This document shows, in pieces, positions 45,468-57,800 of a stretch of 64,000 bases of DNA. The DNA comes from Scalesia atractyloides. Taxonomy: Eukaryota > Streptophyta > Magnoliopsida > Asterales > Asteraceae. The notes beneath the pieces were generated by a model. It saw only the letters and a list, made by a program, of their open reading frames with translations. It did no database searches and was not told where the DNA came from. Location: positions 101,518,411-101,582,410 of the forward strand of contig CAMTDV010000030.1 of assembly GCA_947069175.1 (NCBI GenBank), in the 5' to 3' direction. The stretch's first letter is position 1. Every line of letters begins with the position of its first letter. A program made the position numbers and the translations under genes.

Positions 45468-47319
45468 ATGGTATTTTGCTGGATTTCAGTCGACCTAGTT
45501 TTTACTTTGGCCGAAATCATTGCATCGATCGTTGGTTTATATATTTCAAGAGAAGAAACCCCTCAGACTCCTTTGTTTACGTGGATCGCGGGTTATGCTG
45601 CTGGGTGTGTTGCAACTCTTCCGTTTTTGTACCACCGTTATCTTCACAGAAATCAGGCGAATGAAAACGGGTCAAATTATGCCGTATCAATTAAGTTTGG
45701 ACCGGTTCGTCGATCTTCAGAAGAAGAAAACATGCCCACCGTCTCAGAAGACCTTCCGAATGGTCGAAATGTGGGTCCGAATCCTCCTAGGTAATTTTTT
45801 TGAATATTTTTTCCGGTTAACGTTTCGCTTGGTTACCATTCTACAGAGTAAAATGTCATTTTTGTCCCTGAGGTTTGATCACTTTCGCGACTTTTGTTCA
45901 ATTGTTTGTTTTTCCGCATCTGGATCCAAAAGGTTTAAGAATCTTGTCATTTTCATCTAACTCGTTAACTTCATCCATTTTTCTCTGTTAAATAAGGGGT
46001 GTTTCCGTCTTTTTATACATTTTTATTAAAGGAAAAAACACTATAAGAAATAAAGATTCACCTGTGTTGATTTCTCCCATCACAAAAATTGTCTAAAAAG
46101 ACGAAAATACCCCTAACTTAACGTTAAAAAATCGATGGAGTTAACGAGCCGGAACAAAATGGCAAGATTTCGAACCTTTTGGATCCAGATGCAGAAAAAC
46201 AAACCTTTGGATGAAAGTCGTAAAAGTAGTCAAACCTCAGGAACGAAAACGGTATTTTATATTTTAATAATGTTTTTTAATTATACTAAACAATGAAAAT
46301 ATCACTACTTGTTATATATTTATTATAATGTTAATTTAGTTATACTCTGGCAGGCAATCTACGCGTGTGGACCGTTTTAAAATGGCGTTGGATTGCTTTT
46401 TTGCTGTATGGTTCGTAGTTGGCGTTGTTTGGATATTTGGTGGCCGCTCGTCATATGCTGATGCTCCCAATTTGTACAGGTGACAGTTTCGACTCGGTTA
46501 TATATAATATAAATGGGTCGATTTGGGTTATGTTTAACTGGTCAAATGGATTAAACAAAAAAGAAAACGGACATAATTGGTTGAGCAGGTATTACTAATT
46601 TTTGCACCAGTTTTGTTTAAACTGATTTAACTTGTGAATAGAATTGAACTTTACAATATATATATATATATATATATTATTACTAATTTTCGCAACCAGT
46701 TTTGTTTAACCTGATTTAATTTGTGAAGTGCTGATGACACTATGCTCATTAGATAGCATGTGGCGTATACATATACTCTAAAATGGGGCGGCCGGCTAAC
46801 CCAACTTTAAAATACTCGTTTGAACCCACACGCATTACCCAACCTACCTGACCCGTCTATTTTGCCACCAATAACTTTTACCTGATAAGAAACCTTATGA
46901 TCTTTTTATTAATGTTACAGGCTCTGTATAGTGTTTCTTCTTACTTTTAGCTGTACCAGCTATGCAGTGCTTTTTATGTTATGTGGAATCATATTGGCTT
47001 GTATCATTACAATTCTTCGTGCTTTTGAGGTTATGACTCGAATATGGGGAGCAAGTAAAGATTGTATAATCGCGATCCAGGAGTTGATAAAGGCAGAGGT
47101 TCTAGCAGCAGGGACAGAAAAAGAGCTGGCGATCTCTAAGGAAGAAGCTGTAAGCTTTTAACATATTATTTGTCATCATATAGCATTACGTTCAATTGCG
47201 TTTAACTTAAAAAATGCGCATGCATGGGCTTTGAGTAATTGATCTTGGTTATGTTTTGTTTACATCAACAGTCGCAGAGCGCAACACAAGGTGCTTCATA
47301 CCCAAGTCAAGCTGCATAA
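45468..47319 (+). pseudogene. RING-less, N-terminally truncated paralogue of the RING-H2 ligase
   Basis: Four exon pieces match the intact gene at 50095: 45468-45790, 46354-46479, 46921-47149 and 47272-47319, all with GT-AG borders and in phase (241 residues if translated from ATG 45468). Membrane segments are kept (SVDLVFTLAEIIASIVGLYI, MALDCFFAVWFVVG, LCIVFLLTFSCTSYAVLF). The N-terminal ~95 residues are gone because sequence equivalent to about 49940-50365 is deleted. The last exon goes straight from KEEA to SQSATQGASYPSQAA and stops, so the zinc-binding RING is absent. A MITE sits in the first intron. It might make a membrane protein that cannot ubiquitinate, but loss of the normal start favours a pseudogene. 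Confidence 0.7.
45846..46262. mobile_element. Mutator-like MITE in an intron of the RING paralogue
   Basis: Begins gagtaaaatgtcatttttgt, with inverted counterpart 'gaacgaaaacggtatttta' at the right. Shares the ttttggatccag and caaacctttgg blocks with 21724-22156 and 55420-55741. The right end is eroded, so no TSD can be read. Confidence 0.65.
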
Positions 47320-48656
47320 TGGTTTCTGATGTCTTATGGTTTCATGTTAAAATGTTTTTTTCTATATTAAAGACTGATATGGTGTTGTATGTAGTCATGT
47401 TAAGACAAATGCATGTTATGTTGTGATATTAAGACAATGTATGGGTTGACTTATCTAAATTTTATGTTATGATGTTGAGTGGCGGACCATGAATTTTCTT
47501 CATGGGGTGCGGAAATTTTTGGATGTTGTTTGTCTATCGCTATATAATATTTTTTTTTGGTCCAGTATGTGTTGATCACGTCATATAAAAAAAAGATAAT
47601 CAAACTAAATTTTATGTTATCAACAAAAGTATACCAAACGTTGTTACAATAATAAAAATCTAATATATCTAAATTTATTCTCTACGAGTTTTCATTTTTT
47701 TAGAATCTAGTCATAACTCATAACCAGTGTATTACACATGAAAAATGTCGGTTTTTTTAGTTCAACGATTGTCGGATTTTTTTTTAAGTCAGTACATGCA
47801 TATTTCCACATATTTTTAAACGTTTACAACCTTTTCATACGACATTATTTTTTTTAAAGTGGCACTTGAAAATCTTGTGATCTTTAATAGTGTATAAAAT
47901 ACGAGACCCAAAAAAATGTCTTACATTTCTATGTTGTATGCATTTTGCGCCGGATTTTTTTACGCAAGATTTTTGTACTGGATTTTTTGGTGATTTTTCA
48001 CCTGATTTTTTTTGTGCTAATTTTTTTATAATATTTTCTGTATGTATTTTGAGAAAACAAAAAGGTGGGAGTTTATGTTTTAGAACCAAAATACCCTTCC
48101 ATCCTACATATAAGGAGTGATACATCATCATCATCATCATAATCCTACCAATAGCAAAGCTAGATAGTAGGGGAGGGAAAAATGTAGACAGTCTTACCTC
48201 TACCCCGTAGGAATAGAGAGACTGATTCTAGTGAGACCCCAGGCTTGATAGTAGTTTTGCATCAAGCCTTGGACATAAGGCACATAACACTCGGCAATTA
48301 AGACAAAGGCCAATTAGTGTATGTACTCCCTAGTCTTTCGACTATCAACACCACCACATGATGCATGATTAATCACCCCCTCTTTTAACATTATTTTCAC
48401 GAAGTTATTAAAATAACGTTAAAATTAGTGCACTTTCACTTTTGCCCTTCCGAGCACCCACACATATATACATTATATGCACATACCGCAAACGAGGTGT
48501 AATAAGGAGTGATACATATCATTTACATAATTCTTCAAGGGCCGCTTAGCGAAAATCCATTTTTTGTGGGTTCGTATAAAAATAATAAATTAATGCGCAC
48601 GTTACAAAATCGCATAATTTCTATTATTAAATCGGGTCTATGATTCGTATATTTTG
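47320..48656. other. Intergenic region between the RING paralogues
   Basis: No gene is supported. It contains the SINE-like element at 48127-48500. Otherwise it is AT-rich with T-runs (47750-48010). Confidence 0.5.
48127..48500 (-). mobile_element. SINE-like repeat, copy 2, with 16-bp flanking repeat
   Basis: Read on the minus strand it has the same phrases as 20690-20955 ('gtgccttatgtccaaggcttga', 'ggtagaggtaagactgtctac', 'tagctttgctattgg') and ends in a long GATGATG tail at 48127. The word ataaggagtgatacat flanks it at about 48111-48126 and 48501-48516, consistent with a TSD. The 5' part has no clear pol III boxes. Confidence 0.55.
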
Positions 48657-48825
48657 CAATGTTTTAAAAGCCGGTTTTTATACCGTACTGGATTTGGCTC
48701 GGAAACGATTTAACATGGTGTATCAGATGGTTCAACCGGGTATATTAGACAGTTTGGTTTAATCGGTTTTACTAGACGATTCAACCGGTATAACCGGCCG
48801 GTTTGACCTGGTTTTTGAAACATTG
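48657..48825. mobile_element. Short hAT-like MITE
   Basis: 169 bp with ends CAATGTTTTAAAAGCC and TTTTTGAAACATTG, flanks atattttg and ttattttg (7 of 8). The interior is GGTTTAACCGG/CCGGTT words, like 19790-20073 and 60156-60495. Confidence 0.7.
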
Positions 48826-48849
48826 TTATTTTGAAGATTTCAAAAAAGC

Positions 48850-50094
48850 TAGGGAAGATTTCAAAAAGGACAGGGGTTTGGGTGTATGAATGTTTTGACT
48901 TCTTCTCAAATTTCCCCATTTGACCGTTTTCCTCAACAAAAAGCTATGATTATCGCAATTAAGGTTATTGTTTCAAACAAAATCCTTAATTTGCGACCTA
49001 CAATCACTGGTACGTTTCTTAACCCTAGATTTTCAATTTCGTATTGTTTATTATATCATTTTGATTTCATGCTGATACAGAATTGTTACATATACCCATC
49101 GCTGTATGCTTGCTGTTGATATTCGTTGATTGTTTATTTAAAATCGATTCTTGGAGTTTTTGTAAGAAATTTGATTGGTTATTGAAGATATTCATGGTGT
49201 GTCAGTTGAGTTTTAGGTTACATTTTTATTGGTTTTTTTTTAATTGGAGTCTTGGTGTTTGTTCAGCTGAATTTAAGCTCTTTCTGTGTGTGTTTACTCT
49301 TGTTGTGAAAATTCGGGCTAAATAAAGATATTACAAGAAGAAGGGTCAGGTAATGCACACCGCTGACAAGTATATACGACTCGTATATTTTTACATAAAC
49401 TATGCGACTCGTATACAAGTATACGAGCCGTATATAGGACATCTCACCTAACAAAGCATATACGTACACACATATACGAGCCATATACCGACACTTCATC
49501 CAACAAACCATATCCGACTCGTATAGTTACGACTTGTATACGCATATACGACTCGTATACAAATATATGAGTTGTATATCCTTTTTTAGATGAACTGTAC
49601 CACTAGTATACAAATATACGAGCCGTGTCAAGACACCTCACCCAACAAGCAAAGGTCGACTTGATACATTACGAGTACGACTTGCATACGCATATACGAG
49701 TCGTATATTAGGCGTACATATGGTAGGCAAAATTAGGGTTTTGCAGTTGTCTTTTCTTGAGTCCTAATTACTTTTCATCATTCTTTGTGTTCTTTAAGCA
49801 ATACATCATTATCCTGTGCCAGTTTTGCTTAATTTAAGTAGTTTTATAGTTTTATCAATCAAATTTTTGTATAAATAATTGCAATTTGCCGGAGTTTTTT
49901 TCTCATATGATTGAAATGGAAGGGGTAAGCTATGGTATCTTTATGGAGTTTATGTTACAAAGAAAGTTTTAACATTTTTGTCCAGCTTACATATTGCAGG
50001 AATCTGTATATTATGATGCATAGTGAACTCTGAAGCATCTTCTTCGTATAGCGTCAGTTATGTAACCGTTTTTTTCAGTTATTGGGAAATTAAG
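48850..50094 (+). other. RING gene 5' leader with palindrome-rich leader intron
   Basis: A leader exon probably ends at 49009 (atcactg|gtacgt). Two acceptors are possible before the ATG at 50095: tacatattgcag (49999) and ccgtttttttcag (50078). I cannot choose between them. The intron contains the TATACGA/TCGTATA cluster at 49365-49712. Confidence 0.45.
49365..49712. repeat. Cluster of TATACGA-S-TCGTATA palindromes
   Basis: About nine full or near-full copies of the 15-bp palindrome TATACGACTCGTATA or its variants (gagtcg, gagccg, gacttg) in 350 bases, some in direct pairs. Scattered copies occur in the paralogous region at 44738-44860 and 45283-45325, so the cluster predates or followed the gene duplication with different copy number. 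It is non-coding. Confidence 0.75.
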
Positions 50095-53000
50095 ATGGCC
50101 GTAACGACTGAAGAGCAGAATAACGTAGATCATGCAACCGATAGTTTTCCATTGCTAGCCGAAACTCGAGAAAGCCATGAAAACGAGCATGTGATTGATT
50201 TGGAGAGCGGAGGTGACGATGACACGTCATCATCGTCAAACGGTTCCAGTAATTCTCTTCAAGCACCGTCTCGTGACCCTCGGGCTTCATTGACTCGGTC
50301 AAATGCACTTCGGAGAACAGGGAACACGCTGAGTCGTAGGTGGAGTCCGTTCGACACGTTGTTGTGGATTTCGATCGAGTTAGGGTTCACTTTGGGCGAA
50401 ATCATTGCATCGGTTGTTGTTTTGTATATCTCAAGAGATGAAACCCCTAAGACTCCTTTGTTTGCGTGGATTGTGGGTTATACTGCTGGGTGTGTTGCAA
50501 GTCTTCCGTTTTTGTACTGGCGTTATGTTCATAGCAATCAGGCGACTGAAAACGGGTCAATTCAGGCCCGACAACTACCTTTTGAGGGTAATCATCAGCT
50601 GGAACCAAATTCTTACATAACAATTTCGTTTGCTCGATCTTCAGAAGAGGAGAATATGCCCACCACTTCACATGACATTTGGAATGGTCTAAATGCGGGT
50701 TCGAATTCTAGGTAATTTTTTTGAATAAATGGTAATTTGTTTTTGAATAAATGGTAATTTTTTTGAATAATGGTATTTCTTTGAATAAATGGTACATTTT
50801 TTGAATAAATGGTAAACTTTTTTAAAAATGGTATTTTTTTTAATATATTTCCTGGTAAACATTTCACTTGGTTGCCAATATATATTTTAATAATATTATT
50901 TATTATACTAAACAATGAAAATATCATCACTCGTTTCATACTAAAAGTAAAATCAGTTACACATAATAGTGCTTGTTTCACTGACTAAATGAAAAGAACC
51001 TTATATGTTGACATGATTCACAGTAATGTCTTCTTTTGGTCATTTATTCAGTAAAATGGATTGTGTTATAAATAATTAACTTTTATGTTATTTACTATGT
51101 AATGAGTAGATATGATATTTTTGGTATTTTGTATTTTGAAATGATAAATATAATATATTGAATAAGAAGGATATATGAATTTTTGAACTTCTAAAAGAAT
51201 ATGTTGTGTGTATAAAAGTAATCCATGTTTTTTATATAGAGTAAAGTACACTGATGGTCCCTGTGGTTAGCACTTCGTAACATATTTAGTCCCCAGCTTT
51301 GCCAACAGTCACATGCATGGTCCCTGTGGTTTGCCCTTTGTAATGCATTTAGTCCCTAACTTGGACCTCCTAAAACCTTTAGATTTGTTGGTTGGGGATT
51401 AAATGCGTAACGAAGTGCAAACCACAAGGACCATCCGTGTACTTTTAGAAACCTAGGGATCAAATCCAAAATTTTGGTAAACACATGGACCATCCGTGTA
51501 CTGTACTCCTTTATATATTAGGTTAATATCTAGAAACAATATATTTAAAAATAAAACCATGAAATTTCTTTTTAAAGGAGGTGGAATCAAATATAAAAAA
51601 ATTGTTTTCTAACTAATTTCTCGTTCACTTGCAAATCAGTTTATTATTCAACACAATCCTATTTTAGACGGTTAAGATATGATTTTCATGTGATCTGACG
51701 GCTGGAAAATGTTAGCAGGCATACCATGCTTGTGGGCCGTTTTAAAATGGCGTTGGATTGCTTTTTTGCTGTATGGTTCGTAGTTGGCAATGTTTGGATA
51801 TTTGGCGGCCACTCATCATTTGCCGATGCTCCCAATTTGTACAGGTGGCACTAATATATTACCCAATAACCTTTACCTGATAAGAAACCTTATGATCGTT
51901 TTGTTATTGTTACAGGCTCTGTATAGTGTTTCTTACTTTTAGCTGTATCAGCTACGTAATGCCATTTATATTATGTGGAATGATATGTTGTTGCCTGCCT
52001 TTTATCATTTCAATCCTCGGTGTTCATGAGGATATGAATAAAATGAAGGGAGCGAGTGAAAATTGTATAAACGCTTTGCCAACTCACAAGTTCAAAATAA
52101 AGGAAAATGGAAATAACGACACTAAAGATAATCACGATCCAGGGGTAGATGAAGGCGGGATTTTAGCAGCAGGAACGGAAAAAGAGCGGTCTGTTTCTGG
52201 TGAAGATGCTGTAAGTTTTTTAACTTATTGTTTTCTTTCACTTGTATTTGTTAACCAAATAATATTTATACATATTATTTTGTCAACTAATGACCGTTAC
52301 TTTCGAATGCATATAACTTAACAAATGCACTGCATTAGTAGTGACAATTTTGACCAATTGATTTGGTTATGTTTTTTTTATATCTCTAGCGGGTCAAACG
52401 GGTTGTGCCAAAGAATAGTCAAATGCACTTTTTTTCAAAATTGATTTGTGGAAAAAAAAAGTCGGATTATTGTATAAAACTAATAATATTAGCTTATCTA
52501 TTCAATCTTTTCTAAATTATATCTTTGTAAATTAAAAAAAAAAGTAAAGTACATGGATGGTCCCAATGGTTTACCAAAATTTTGGATCGAGTACCTAGCT
52601 TTTTGAAAGTACACACGGATGGTCCCTCTGGTTTCTCTTTGTAATATATTTAGTCTCTAGGTTTTACCAAAAGTACATGGATGGTCCATGTGGTTTGTAC
52701 TTTGTAACGCATTTAGTCCCTGACTTGGACATGCTAAAACCATTAGATTTGTTGGCTGGGGACTAAATAAGTTACAAAGTGCAAACCATAGGGACTATCC
52801 GTGTACTTTTGGAATGCTAGGGGGACCAAATCCAAAATTTTGGTAAATCACAGGGACTACTGTGTGTGTAATTTTTTTGCAGGTCATGGCAAACCGTTTT
52901 GACCTGCAAAAACTAACGCATTTTGACATGAGCCTGTTTTTTTTTTCTGAAATAGATAACAAGTAACAATGTTCTTATTTTAACATAAAAATGCTTGAAA

Positions 53001-53202
53001 AACGGTGCAGGTTTGTTGCATATGCTTGGCGAAATATGCAGATAATGATCTACTAAGAGAGCTTCCTTGCATGCATTTCTTTCATATAGAATGTGTAGAT
53101 AAATGGCTGAAGATCAATGCATCATGTCCGTTATGCAAGTTTGAAATTGGGGGCAGTAATGACATGTCATCTACGCAAGACTCTAATCAGCAACAAGCAT
53201 GA
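50095..53202 (+). CDS. Membrane-anchored RING-H2 E3 ubiquitin ligase (At1g12760/At1g63170-like)
   Basis: Transfers ubiquitin from an E2 to substrates at a membrane. Exons 50095-50711, 51719-51844, 51916-52210 and 53011-53202 all have GT-AG borders and keep phase (409 residues). Residues 1-80 are acidic and Ser-rich. Membrane segments follow at about 88-112 (LLWISIELGFTLGEIIASVV), 121-145, 216-236 (ALDCFFAVWFVVGNVWIFGG) and 249-285 (LCIVFLTFSCISYVMPFILC). The RING-H2 is CCICLAKYADNDLLRELPC, MHFFHIECVDKW, CPLCKFEIG, with all eight zinc ligands. The start is ATG 50095; upstream in-frame codons lack ATG. MITEs lie in introns 1 and 3. It is the intact member of a tandem pair. The closest Arabidopsis relatives are named from memory of family layout. 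Confidence 0.9.
51239..51509. mobile_element. MITE in RING gene intron 1
   Basis: A 271-bp element from gagtaaagtacactgatggt to accatccgtgtactgtactcc with complementary ends, flanked by tttatata at 51231-51238 and 51510-51517. The interior alternates ggtccctgtggtt and its complement. Confidence 0.75.
52546..52868. mobile_element. MITE in RING gene intron 3
   Basis: Same family as 51239-51509: 'gtaaagtacatggatggtcc', 'tttagtccctgacttggac', 'ttagatttgttggctgggga' and an inverted tail 'ggactactgtgtgtgtaa'. The borders are approximate. Confidence 0.65.
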
Positions 53203-53559
53203 AATATCGAAAGAGGCATATTAAACTCGCAGAGTGTGGTTGAAATCGTTCAGGAAATGATAAGAACTTATGGGCTGTATAGACGAATCATATCAAATGA
53301 AATCGAATTAGACTACCATTTGAAATTGGGGAAAGTTATTATCGACTAACACTTGTATCTCTACAAACTAACCCTAGAAATACACTATAACAGATGAAAA
53401 CAATCCTTCTGTTAACAATATTGCAAAATCAAAAGCATAAAATGTAGATCAAAACTGTGTTAATTGGCGATGAAACAGTGAATAGCTTGATGTTACGAGG
53501 ATAATACAGTGATCGATTGATTTGCGTTGGAAGCGAATGTTGGATATTTTAGTGTAATT

Positions 53560-54170
53560 TGAGATTACGTGTGACGCTCAAATAAGAGTGCACGCTTATT
53601 TGAATGTCATCGGGACTAACGGGGGATCCAAAGGGGCAGCGCCCCCGAGAGAAGCAGGGTCCAAGGGGCGGCAGCCCCTGGCGGGGTCCAGGTGCAGAGC
53701 CCCTGGCTTGGGTCGAGCTGAAACTGCAAGCAGTTGTGAAAAATTATCAGAAATTCAATTTCGGGCTAAATATGCACTTTCAAAAGTTAAGGGACTAAAA
53801 GGCGTTTTGTTCAACATTGAAACTGCAAGCATTTGTGAAAACTGAAAATACGCTCCCAAATTTTTTAGAGAAAACCCCGGACGAATTGTGGATTCGAAAA
53901 CAATCCCCAAAATCTCACAATCAAAATCTCATACAGAAATCTAGAATCAAATCTGATTTTATCCGATCAAAGATTGGTAGCCACTCCAATTGTTTGATCT
54001 GAAAGTGATTACACGACTTCAGATTTATCCAAGCAAATTTCGAATTTTCCCAACAACGAATGTAGGATTTAGGCGAATTGAAATAAGGTTTAAGGATGCT
54101 GTAATGCGATACCCCGCTCTTGTTTTTCTGTTTTTTCTTTCTCTTCTGTTTGATTTCACCCCGTTTCTTG

Positions 54171-54207
<37 letters not shown>

Positions 54208-54320
54208 TATATATATATATATATATATATATCAAGTTCTTTCTTATCATTCTCACAAATTTCATTTTTTACAAGATCCTAAACCTATATATCTAGATAA
54301 TGTTTTCGCCGTTTAAAGAA
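53560..54320. other. Retrotransposon-like fragment and (TA)n microsatellite
   Basis: At 53620-53720 there are palindromic words ggggcagcgcccc, ggggcggcagcccc and the like, of a type common in plant LTR elements, followed by a twice-seen 'gaaactgcaagca(g/t)ttgtgaaaa'. At 54174-54232 there is a (TA)n run interrupted by 'actat'. No gene is supported and no element ends were found. Confidence 0.4.
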
Positions 54321-54885
54321 GATTTTATGTTGGTTTTTATAATACCAAGTTTTTATAAAGAAAAATAAAAGATTTTTTGTTGGTTTTTATAACACCAACA
54401 TTCGTTCGTAACCAACGGTGGTTCATGCTATTACCGGTTAAACTTGGTTTCTTGGAACCACCGTTGGCCATCATTGACAGCCTCACCGGACACCACCGTC
54501 AGTCACCGCTAACGTGTCCTCTCGTAGCACCATCAGTCCAACATTAAACAACCACCTCCAACACAAGCTATTTTTACCACAACACAAATTTCTCCAAATT
54601 TTCCCAAATAAAAAACATCAAAAAATTGACCAAAAAAATGAAAGAAAAAACATCTATTAAACAAAATTCAAGATTTCGTAAAACATCCACAGGAGTTTTT
54701 AAGTTCACTCTACACAAAGAGAAAAAAGTTCAAATTTTAATCTACCAACAAAGTACGCCAAAAACTCTAAAAACTTAGTAACTTTCAATGTAAAACCGAA
54801 AATATTGCTATGCAAAAACCAACTCAAAGATTCAGGGTGTTTATTATGCACTCGACAAGTAAACAGACAGTTCATCTATGTGCAC
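54321..54885. other. Intergenic, 3' side of the lysine-rich gene
   Basis: AT-rich with no ORF of note. The last hundred bases would form the 3' UTR of the minus-strand gene that ends at 54886. Around 54405-54540 there are 'ccaccgttgg' and 'caccgtcagtcaccg' words without clear structure. Confidence 0.4.
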
Positions 54886-57800
54886 CTACCGCACTGGCTG
54901 TTGGTTATAGTGATTCTTCTCCTTTTTCTTAGCAGCTGCAAGCCTAGCACTCCTTGCCGCCGCCTCGCTAGCGGCAGCTCTGGCTGCAGCATCCATTTCC
55001 TTGTTGGATTTCTTCTTTTTAGCAGCCGCCACCTTCTTTATCTTCTCTTTCACGTCAATTCCAGCAACCTTCTCTGATCCAGTTGCTTCTGACGCTGAAT
55101 TCGCAGCCTCGGGCTCAGACACGGCCTGTTGATCTTTGGTATCGTTAGAAGACTTTTCTTTTTTCTTTTTCTTTTTGGCGTTTTTGCTCTCACCACCTGG
55201 CACGTTTTTGTCTTTCTTTTCGGTTTCACCATTTCTGTTCTCGGTCTTTTCATGGGTACCACCTGGAAAATAAATGCACGACCCCGAATTATTTAACCGG
55301 TTCTGTTCAAGAAATTTCCATAAGTTGAAAAGACGTTATTTTAGATTTATATATAGGATAAACTACACAATAAAAACATTGGTTGCTAAAACTAGAAAAA
55401 AGGTGTGAAGTTGTTTCTAGAGTAAAATGCCATTTTGTACCCGAGGTTTGGCCAGTTTTGTAACTTTCGTCCAAAGGTTTGAAATCTTGTCGTTTTCATC
55501 TGGCTCGTTAACTCCGTCCATTTTTCTTCGGTAAGTCACGGGTATTTCCGTCTTTTTTGTTAGCTTTAGGAGCAATTCGGTCTTTCTCAGGGGTATTCGG
55601 TCGTTTTACATGAAGTGAAAAGGACCAAGTTGCCCTTTAAGTTAACAAGCCGGATGAAAATGGCAAGATTTCAAACCTTTTGGATCCAAATGCGGAAATC
55701 ACAAATAGCCAAACCTCAAGGACAAAAAAGGCATTTTACTCTAGTTTCTATTTCTTGCAGTTTGACTTTTGACCAATAGAATTTAATTGAAAGTGTGTGC
55801 CTCCAAAGTGCAATTACCTTATATAACAAATACAAAATAATTGAAATTATATATGAAATAACATTTGTTAGCTTACCACAAGAATCATCTTGGCCCGTAT
55901 TTTCAACTAACCCTAATTCTGCAAGCACCGCTTCAAGTTCGGCAAGTTCTTTCTTTTTTATTTCCTTCTTTGACAGCTGTCTGTCATTGTCTTTAGGCAC
56001 AACCGTCTCTTTTTCAGCAGGCTTTTGAATAACGGGTTCTTTTTCTGGTGCATGATCACTTTCTTCTTTGTTATCATCGTCGATTTCATCTTCTTCTTCA
56101 CTTTCACTTTCCTACAAAAGAATAACCATTCAACAAAACAAACTTTTTTTTATTCGAACAATAGTTGTAACACACTAGCCCGAAACAAGATAACGTCTCG
56201 CATTTACGAAATTTGATGCATTCTTAGAAACATATCTTTATTTCTAATACAGAGCATTAATTTTTAAATTCATCACCATCTATGTAAAAAGTGCCACTCT
56301 TCGGTGTATTTTTTCATAGCTTCTACAAATATATACACAATATAAGAGATGACCTCGTGATCTTAGACTTAAAAACATATTTCTAAGAGATTTTTTAGGG
56401 CTGTTATCATTACACCATTTACCAATGTGTTAAATATTAACTGATTTTTTTTACGATTCGTAACTGCATTTCAACAGACTATTGCCTTTGTTACTCTTAT
56501 AATTTGAAGTGAGCAACTATTTTACATATAAACCTTTTAAAAATCTATAAACTTATTGGATGCAAGGATAACATCTAATATGTTAATAGGCATACTCCCC
56601 TGCACTTAATATTGACATTGTTCACAAAATTTGCATATCAGCATTGATAATTCGAGGTGATATGGTTTCATTATGCAACATCGATCTTACTCATAAGGAT
56701 AACGATCAAATATTCATTGCCTACATATAAAATCCTGAGTGCTTTTTATCAAGCATTTGAGATCGGATCAACTTACAATCGCATCATTGGTTTATGAAAC
56801 TTGACTAATTAATCCATATTCACCTATATTAGCAATTTAGCATTCCCATAGAACGCATCAACAACCGTTTATCAACAAAAAATGTATAAACCAAATAGAA
56901 GTTCAATGCTTCCTTAACTACGCCTTTTTGAGCAGTATGTAGATTTCCCATGCAATTGTCCCATACCCTATTATCATCATTTCAGTATACTAGTTACAAC
57001 CTATGATGCACTGGGACGGGTACGGGAACGGGGTACGGGTACGGGGACGGGCACGGGAAACGGCAAAACTAAAAAATTTAAGAAGCGGGGACGGGACGGG
57101 TACGGGAATAAAAACATATAAAAAAATAAATATATATCAAAGATAATGTAACACAAAAACTCAAATTAGTTATTTATCATTTTATTGAATAAATGATAAA
57201 CTTGAAATGCCAACACACAGAAAAATTATAAATTTGAAAGAGCAGGGGTATTATAATCTGCAATTTCATATGTATTTACTTATATTTATGCATACAAAAG
57301 AAAATCTGCAATCTCTCTCTCTCTTTCACTCTCATCTCTCTCTGCCATCCCCTTCTCTTCATCTCTATAACACCCACCTTCATAACCACCACTACCACCG
57401 CACGCACCACCTCCACCACCGCACTACACCATACCTGGATCCAACTTTCAGTTCACTCAAATCTAACCCATCAAACCCTTGGCATAAATACCTAATTTAT
57501 CTTCTTTCTCTTCTAGATGAGAAGAGGTAGAGGAGTGCGATTGCGGAGATGGTGACTGTAAGGAGCCAAATTGGGGATCTGGATTTGGGTTTGGTTCTTG
57601 AGAGTTTGGGGATCGCCATTGGGGTTGTCGATTTTCACCACAAACACGCAGGAAACGTTTCGGTTGGACGTTTCTTCGCCGTCCCCTTCGCCTGCCCGTT
57701 TCTTCCACGTTTCCTAACCGCCGGGGACGTTTCCCGGCCGTACCCGTCGCGTTTCCGTCCCCTTGCAGTCCCTGGGACGGGAGACGGCTGCTCCAGGACG

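Noticed and set aside
47835..48140. 101-codon minus-strand ORF with Lys-rich stretches
   Set aside because: It lies in a T-rich non-coding region and starts in the SINE-like element's ATG repeat tail; no family resemblance.
53921..54316. ORFs of 108-114 codons on both strands
   Set aside because: Both are built around the (TA)n microsatellite, giving alternating Ile and Tyr runs.
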